DNA from: Saccoglossus kowalevskii
Lineage: Eukaryota > Hemichordata > Enteropneusta > Harrimaniidae
Direction: 5' to 3'
Length of the DNA stretch: 29,036 bases
Assembly (NCBI RefSeq): GCF_000003605.2
Contig: NW_003138327.1
Location: forward strand, 202,428 to 231,463
The position numbers and the translations under genes were made by a program. Under the pieces are notes generated by a model that saw only the letters and a program-made list of their open reading frames with translations, was not told the origin of the DNA and searched no databases. Below, one piece after another: positions 23,726 to 29,036 of this stretch. The stretch's first letter is position 1; every line of letters begins with the position of its first letter.

Positions 23726-24143
23726 CTGTAAAATGACTAATTTTCACTGGGTTTAAATTTCACTGATTTACCATTTCAGGCATATTCAGTGGGTTTTAAG
23801 TTCACGGTTTCGTCATTTAGATAATGTGTTCTATGCTAAATTTTACATATTCACTGGGTTTTAAATTAGCGCATTTTCCAGTCAGCGAAATACTGTAGAA
23901 TACTTTATTTTCGCTTAGAATTTATTTTCGCTATTTTCGCTGATGGGAGGATTCCGCGAAAATAAAATCCAGCGAAAATATTTTTTTTGCATATATTTCA
24001 CATTAAACTCATCAAAAATTAGTGAAAATAAATTTCATACAAAACGCTCAAAGTGCCTTTTCAGCGAAAATTAATTCCAGCGAAAATAAACTATTCCACA
24101 GTAAGCAAAATTAAAACCCAGTGAATAATTAATCCCTTTACAG
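23726..24143. mobile_element. MITE family B, copy 2, interrupted by a family A MITE
   Basis: Outer ends CTGTAAAATGACTAATTTTC and (reverse complement) CTGTAAAGGGATTAATTATT, flanked by TA at 23724-23725 and 24144-24145. Both parts match copy 1 (3452-3659) closely. The match breaks at 23891 and resumes at 24102, with a complete family A element between. Without that insert the element is about the size of copy 1. Confidence 0.85.
23893..24101. mobile_element. MITE family A, copy 4 (nested in a family B MITE)
   Basis: A 209-bp element. Its left end is CTGTAGAATACTTTATTTTC and its right end, reverse-complemented, is CTGTGGAATAGTTTATTTTC. It is largely self-complementary, with recurring TTTTCGCTGG/CCAGCGAAAA words. 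TA flanks it on both sides (23891-23892 and 24102-24103). Copy 1 of family B has a single TA at the corresponding site, so the TA is a true target-site duplication. Confidence 0.88.
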
Positions 24144-24145
24144 TA

Positions 24146-25498
24146 GATGCTATTCAATAACTTGGGATATAGGTGTACAAACACTGCCACGCAGCTACTC
24201 ACACACTTACATAGCCTTGGTAAAGTTGTTTACAACATCTCCTCCTATCCTGGATAGTACTGGTAATAGTGTTTGTGTTAAATGTATACTGAGTTAGAAT
24301 TCTGTACCACTGCTGGTCTGTACCAGGGGGTACATGCACTATAGTCTTTTGTTGTCTTCTTTGTTCAGTCGATAGCATGGGTTAAAGTGAAAATGTAATT
24401 TATGATGTAAAAGCTTTATGAAAGACAACAATATCCTTTGGTCTGATAGCTACGAGTTCATCATGTAGTAATATATATGTATATTCACTCTCATATTTCA
24501 CCATCACTCCAGATCTTTTTGTTCAGAAATTATCAAATATATTGACACACGACAATTGTTGTGTGTGTCACTGATACAAAGGGTTAGTTTAGGGATATGT
24601 TGACATATCTTCATTTCCCCCCTAGCTACCATGAGACAATAGCGTAGCCTAGTTACCGGATAAGTGTTCCAATGGTTATCCACTGTCCAGTGAAGACTGG
24701 ATTTGCTAAGAATTCCATCTCTATGATTATTGGATGTCTGTGATTTGGTTGGCTTAGAGGTCATACAAACTTTGCTATGACATGTCCTAAAACATACTTG
24801 GTTCAAAACAAATGTGGTATAAGTTTTATCTATCTATCTCTGGACATAAACATGGTCAAAAAATGCACTCATTATGGCATAACCAAATGTTTTTTATACA
24901 AGGCACATGCATGTTAAGATTAGTCCAATGACGATGGTCGTCATGCAGGTTGCATTCAAATTTCATGTAAACAAACAATGTATTTTACATGGGCTATATA
25001 CAAACAAGCGTCTACCCATGAGCCTTTGCAGTTTTTGAGTGTGTTGTTATCATCGCTTGGGACTCAATTCCTGCGTATTTACTAATATGAGACATATATT
25101 CAGACTGAATTACCCTGCACAATTTAGATATTGGGTGTTTCTGTAAGTTAGCTTTAAGCCAGGTAAAAGCTCACTGACCAGCACCAGCGCATAAGTTTTT
25201 TTATTAACAGGGATATATACACGTACATGTATATTGAATAACAACAGTGAACAATACTGTTATCATTGAAACAACCTGTACCAACCAGTCACTCGCATAC
25301 ATGTTCGTTCCAGTGAAGTAAATAAATACCATGAGCCTATTAATAATATTAGGAACTGCTTTTTTTGAACATCAATGGATTTTCGAAAATTAGTCTGGAC
25401 ACAAACATGATGAATATACATGCATTAATAGAGACTTATGATGTATACACTTTCACCAATAATAATCGTACCATGTTCATTCATTTATTTATTTACAG
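24146..25498 (+). other. Sequence upstream of the first recognised FAM149 exon
   Basis: The downstream exon begins in phase 2, so this is intron at least near its 3' end. The family normally has a short N-terminal exon (about 17 residues in human FAM149B1, from memory). I could not identify it here or further left, so the start exon may lie anywhere upstream or outside the window. The 100-codon minus-strand frame at 24504-24806 has no recognisable domain. Confidence 0.5.
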
Positions 25499-25730
25499 AC
25501 GTGGCATAGCATCACGTGGGGAAAACCATCCGCTACCAGAGAAGGCAGAAGACCCGTTACCATTTCCCTACATAGACACTGTTAATGAAGCCATTTCCAG
25601 TTTCATCACACCCACTACCAGTGGGAGATCATCACCCACCTTAGAAAATCACAGCTGGTTGTCGGCGTCGAATGAATGGACAGCTGGTAACTCAACAGAT
25701 AGAAGAAGTTTGTTCTCTTGGGCTGATGAT
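25499..25730 (+). CDS. FAM149: FAM149-family (DUF3719) protein, internal coding exon
   Basis: This is an internal exon of a FAM149-family gene. A pyrimidine-rich tract ending in TTTACAG precedes it and a consensus donor GTAAGTGAG follows it. The exon starts with one base that completes a split codon (phase 2), then has 77 codons and ends in phase 0. The peptide opens with RGIASRGENHPLPEK, continues with PYIDTVNEAISSF, has a Ser/Thr/Asn-rich middle (residues ~37-70), and ends with LFSWADD at residues 71-77. From family knowledge, vertebrate FAM149B1 has a GITK...PPPEK stretch and an FSW motif in the same order, just before its helical DUF3719 segment. FAM149B1 is a ciliary protein, and its loss causes a Joubert-type ciliopathy. 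The open frame extends upstream to an ATG at 25365, but the residues encoded there look like intron, so I start the exon at the acceptor. Family assignment is firm. Orthology to FAM149B1 rather than FAM149A is not resolved. Confidence 0.85.
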
Positions 25731-26796
25731 GTAAGTGAGTCACATGTGGGGGTTTGTCTTGCTCTGTCAATGTTTTGAATTTAGTGCTGAAAACAGGATT
25801 TCTCTTATTACATGGCAAAGTATCCCTACTCAGCTATGACAATTTGCTGAAAAGTGGCGCACTTCATAGTACATGTACAAAGAAGTGATTTATGTTTTTT
25901 AGTTCGTCACAGCATAGTCCATATTTGCACACAAATTTACATTCTTGATGTATGTTAAAATTGTTTGTGGGACTTGGGCCACTTGTCCAAGTTGTTACTA
26001 AATTTACATGCGTTGTGGTTGCTGCTTTTGAAGTAGCTTTTACATACTGCCTCACTATGGCTTAGTACAGAAGTTCATTTGATTAATGTTTGGAGGTACT
26101 GTACTGTGTATATTTAGGCTTAATATTGTTATTTCACGCCCTTCAGTCTCAGCTGATACTTGTAAAATTCTAACAATCATATATGTTGACAGTTTTCAAG
26201 TTGTACTCTGAGATGATTCAATAAGTTTTATTGGGGGTCTAGGCCTAGGACTATTACCGGTACGTATAAAGTATTTATGAAAATTGCGAGAGATTTTTAC
26301 TAAATGTTTCCATCATGTTCAAATTTAGGTGACCGTTTTGACTTCCTATTTGATTGTTTATCCGAAATTCATTTGCCAACGATTTTATATAGTGTTGCCT
26401 AGACTCACGAACATTCATATCTGGAACACAAATATTACCAGCCATTTGTGCATATTGATACCATAAAATATTTCACATAATAGTCCCAAAATTACAGTAA
26501 AACTTAATGAATGATCTCACAGTGCAACTGTAAAATAACCAAAAAACTGCCTATGTTTGGTGGTTGTTGGTATTTTGCGCATAAAACAAATTCAGACTGT
26601 ATTGCAACATACTACAAATTGTCTACTATAAGCCTTGTATCGACTGTGAAAGTGAAGGCATGGGAAACATACTAGTAACTGAGATTGTTGATGATTTTCC
26701 ATGTTCTGTACATTTATTTTCTGAATTTGTATAAAAAAAATGAGGAGATTACTACTAAACTGACCAGATTATATAACATTGTCTTTGTGCCAACAG
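25731..26796 (+). other. FAM149 intron between the two recognised exons
   Basis: Starts GTAAGTGAG and ends CCAACAG. It is AT-rich, with stops in all forward frames and no MITE or satellite monomer that I recognise. It contains one TACCGGTA word near 26255. The short open frames here on either strand show no family resemblance. Confidence 0.8.
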
Positions 26797-26942
26797 GAAT
26801 TCGACAGGAGAGCAGCACGTACAGTGCGGCAGATGTTTGAGGAAATTGATAGGATGCTTTTTGAGGCACACAGTACACAAGGCGTCAGTCAGCAATTAAT
26901 CCAAGAGTGCAAAGATTGGAATACAAGATTTCCCCATTTAAG
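26797..26942 (+). CDS. FAM149: FAM149-family (DUF3719) protein, next coding exon
   Basis: This is the second recognised exon of the same gene. It joins the preceding exon in phase 0 across a 1066-nt GT...AG intron. It starts after CCAACAG and encodes EFDRRAARTVRQMFEEIDRM, then LFEAHSTQGVSQQLIQECKD, then WNTRFPHL, 48 codons in all plus two bases (AG) of a split codon. The donor is AG/GTAGGT at 26942. A donor four bases later would put an in-frame TAG in the exon, so this boundary is well constrained. The signature, a hydrophobic-spaced helix followed by L-x-x-E-C-x-x-W-x-x-x-F-P-H-L-R, is the core of the family's conserved domain. The spliced join reads FSWADD-EFDRRAAR, as expected for a continuous domain. 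The following exon, which would begin in phase 2, is not found before the window ends. Confidence 0.88.
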
Positions 26943-28386
26943 GTAGGTAAACCTTTCACTCTCAGCTGCTCGTTATTGAAGATAATAGGTTCAGATATCT
27001 TCTTTTTTTTTTATGTTAAGTGAATTTACCTATTTTGCCTTTCCTGTAAAGGTCATGTCAGTTCAATGTGTTGTTTCATCATGAAAAAAAGAAGAAGTTG
27101 TACATCCAAACCAAACATGAAAATAGTGAGGAATCCTGTGTCTTAAAAATTTTAAAAATGAACTGTGAAATAATTTCTAAAGCTTTATTGGTTTTTTGGG
27201 ACTGTTAACGTATTGGCTCTATTAGTAGCTCATGTGCTTATGTAAATGAGGTTTGTCTGTGGTCAAAATAATTCATATTTCAATGGTTCAGTGTATAGTA
27301 CAAATGTAAATGTAATTGCTGTTTACATGTGCTTCAATTACCGTATGTTAATTATTTGGTGATTTAAATTGTGGGAATTTTGTAGTAAACATTCAAAATT
27401 CAAGAATTTTCAATGCATCTGAAGGTTGGTGGTTGTTTCAGCTTCCTGGCTAGTTTTAATTTCATCTGCTTTTGATTAGTGATATGAAACATTGATTCAC
27501 TGAAATTTGCGACAGTTGTGGATTACTTTTAATAGAGTATTCCATAAAAAGACTGAATCATCAAATATTCTTTGCAATTCTTACAGTTTCCTTCTTTTAA
27601 ATATTTAATTTATAAGTAATCTCAGAGAGCACTGAAAATAATATCAATTTTTAGATAACTCGTGACATCATCAAGTACCTTGTAAGACATTATATATACT
27701 GTAAAAAATCACATTTGTTGTATACTGAATAATTATAATTAATTATTACTCATTAAGTGCTTGTGTTAATAAGTATAAAAAATACGGTATCAGTTTTTTT
27801 TTACTCTATTTCACTGAATACAATTTTGAAATCTTGAAAAAATTCCGTCTACTCAGTCTCCTTAACGAGAATTGTAAATGTGGCTGATAATATCAATAAA
27901 TTACTGTCTGAATACATTTTAATAAATCACTGCTCTCGTTATAAGGCAAAGTATTCATGCAATATGATGAATCTCAAACTAGGAGCAGGTGGTTTTAGAG
28001 ATAAAATAAGATGACATCACGGTGGTATTTAAGCGACCTCAGTTTTGATTCATGTTGTTGTCATACTCAGGATATCATAATCTGGAATCTGTGATTCTTC
28101 ACAACGATAGCCACTGTTAAATCAAAACTCTCTCCCTCTCTCCCCATTTCCTGCTACATGTACCTCTGTGAAATTACAAAATCTTTTCCACATAAGGTTA
28201 ATGCAGTACTTTGCTGCTGCTGTCGTCTCATTCATACCTTTGGTGTGGTATTTAGTCCGTTAAGTTTTGTCCTGTTTCCATGAAAGTTTTTGTGATTTTG
28301 GATCAAATATATTTTAATTTTCCGGTATCATCAAAAATCCAAATGTTATGATCAGCAGTTAGTAGCCTTGTCAAGTTTCTTTTTTT
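26943..28386 (+). other. Start of the following FAM149 intron
   Basis: Begins with the donor GTAGGTAA. I checked plausible acceptors near 27588 and 28070 for a continuation of the conserved domain in phase 2, and both hit stops within a few codons. The stretch holds one copy of a degenerate dispersed repeat (27210-27291) and is otherwise featureless. The intron probably continues through the repeat array at the right edge. Confidence 0.6.
27210..27291 (+). repeat. Degenerate dispersed repeat, copy c
   Basis: The longest copy: GTATTGGCTCTATTAGTAGC, then TTATGTAAATGAGGTTTGTC, then GGTCAAAATAATTCATATTT and AATGGTTCAG. It lies in an intron of the FAM149 gene. Confidence 0.5.
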
Positions 28387-28417
28387 AGCTCCGCTGTCGA
28401 CTTTGTCGAGCGGAGCT
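28387..28417 (+). repeat. GC-rich hairpin at the head of a composite repeat
   Basis: A 9-bp perfect outer stem (AGCTCCGCT with AGCGGAGCT), a 2-nt GT bulge, a 4-bp inner stem (CGAC with GTCG) and a TTT loop. It follows a T-run and immediately precedes the microsatellite and 157-bp array, so it probably marks one end of that repeat. An intrinsic terminator is not meaningful in this eukaryotic context. Confidence 0.75.
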
Positions 28418-28433
28418 TATCATATGAGTGATT

Positions 28434-28482
28434 GTCCGTCGTCGTCCGTCGTCGTCGTCCGTCGTCGTCCGTCGTCCGTGTC
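28434..28482 (+). repeat. GTC/GTCC microsatellite
   Basis: About 49 bp of alternating GTCC and GTC units (GTCCGTCGTCGTCCGTCGTC...). It sits between the hairpin and the first partial 157-bp unit. Confidence 0.9.
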
Positions 28483-28485
28483 AAT

Positions 28486-29036
28486 GTTTTACTTTTTCGA
28501 CTTCTTCTTGAAAACTACAAGCCTGAATGCTTTGATACTTGGTGTATATGTACCTTGGGTAGACCTCTCTCAGATTTGTTCATTTCATGATGGTATCTTC
28601 AATTCTCTAATTTTGGTGAATATTTTTGTCATTTTTAGTAAAAAGTGATATTTTCAACTTCTTGTTGAAAACCGCAAGTGCAATTGCTTTGATATTACAT
28701 ATATAGGTACTACATGTGGACCTCTCTCAGATTTGTTCATTTTGTAATGATGTCTTTAATTCTCTAATTTTGGTGAATATTTTTATCATTTTTGGTAAAA
28801 AGTGATATTTTCGACTTCTTGTTGAAAACCGCAAGTCCAATTGCTTTGATATTACATATATAAGTACTACATGTCGACCTCTCTCAGATTTGTTCATTTT
28901 GTAATGATATCTTCAATTCTCTAATTTTGGTGAATATTTTTGTTATTTTTGGTAAAAAGTGATATTTTCGACTTCTTGTTGAAAACCGCAAGTCCAATTG
29001 CTTTGATATTACATATATAGGTACTACATGTGGACC
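28486..29036 (+). repeat. 157-bp tandem repeat array, open at the window edge
   Basis: The anchor ACCTCTCTCAGATTTGTTCA starts at 28563, 28720 and 28877, and the first bases of a fourth unit appear at 29034, giving an exact 157-bp period. A diverged half-unit (28486-28562) leads in directly after the microsatellite. Units 2 and 3 differ at about six positions, while unit 1 is more diverged at its start. Conserved words include TTCTCTAATTTTGGTGAATA and GAAAACCGCAAGTCCAATTG. The forward frame running through 28403-28648 is a by-product of the repeat. The array continues beyond the window, so copy number is unknown. Confidence 0.93.

Noticed and set aside
24504-24806. 100-codon minus-strand frame
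   Set aside because: Length is near chance expectation, no domain is recognisable, and it probably lies in an intron of the plus-strand gene.
25365-25498. ATG at 25365 as the start of the FAM149 protein
   Set aside because: The residues before 25499 are unlike the family, and a strong pyrimidine tract plus CAG sits exactly where family similarity begins.
28486-29036. CRISPR array
   Set aside because: Units are 157 bp, directly adjacent, with no unique spacers, and the setting is a eukaryotic intron. It is a satellite-type tandem repeat.

Overview
This window looks like AT-rich, intron-bearing genomic DNA from an animal, most likely a marine invertebrate. The reasons are a split gene with good GT...AG splice sites, several kinds of short non-autonomous DNA transposon, a satellite-like array, frequent TACATGTA words, and no compact operon-like coding. 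The species cannot be fixed from the sequence. A mollusc, hemichordate or amphioxus would all fit.

Only one cellular gene is recognisable. Two internal exons on the + strand near the right end (25499-25730 and 26797-26942) encode the N-terminal conserved part of a FAM149-family (DUF3719) protein, a family linked to primary cilia through vertebrate FAM149B1. The gene is partial: the start exon lies in an unrecognised position upstream or outside the window, and the remaining exons lie to the right of it. The other open frames in the first 25 kb are short, lack recognisable domains and look like chance frames.

Repeats and mobile elements, left to right:
- a 90-bp tandem duplication at the left edge;
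- a TA-flanked palindromic MITE (family B, 3452-3659);
- a long near-perfect foldback (3893-3969);
- a 1.13-kb TA-flanked element with ~99-bp inverted ends, holding a decayed transposase fragment that resembles a paired domain (5053-6181);
- about 11 kb with no feature I can support;
- two short diverged tandem duplications (17047-17210 and 18201-18357);
- three copies of MITE family A between 18.5 and 20.7 kb, with a TTAA-flanked piggyBac-like MITE among them;
- diverged satellite monomers carrying a (TA)n expansion (21.96-22.4 kb);
- a second family B MITE interrupted by a fourth family A MITE (23726-24143);
- after the FAM149 exons, a composite repeat starting at 28387: hairpin, GTC-type microsatellite, then 157-bp tandem units that run off the window.

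No complete novel gene system is visible. The most informative points are the paired-domain-like transposase relic, the nested MITE pair that reveals its own target-site duplication, and the hairpin/microsatellite/157-bp array, whose architecture recalls bivalve 'pearl'/Helitron-like elements.
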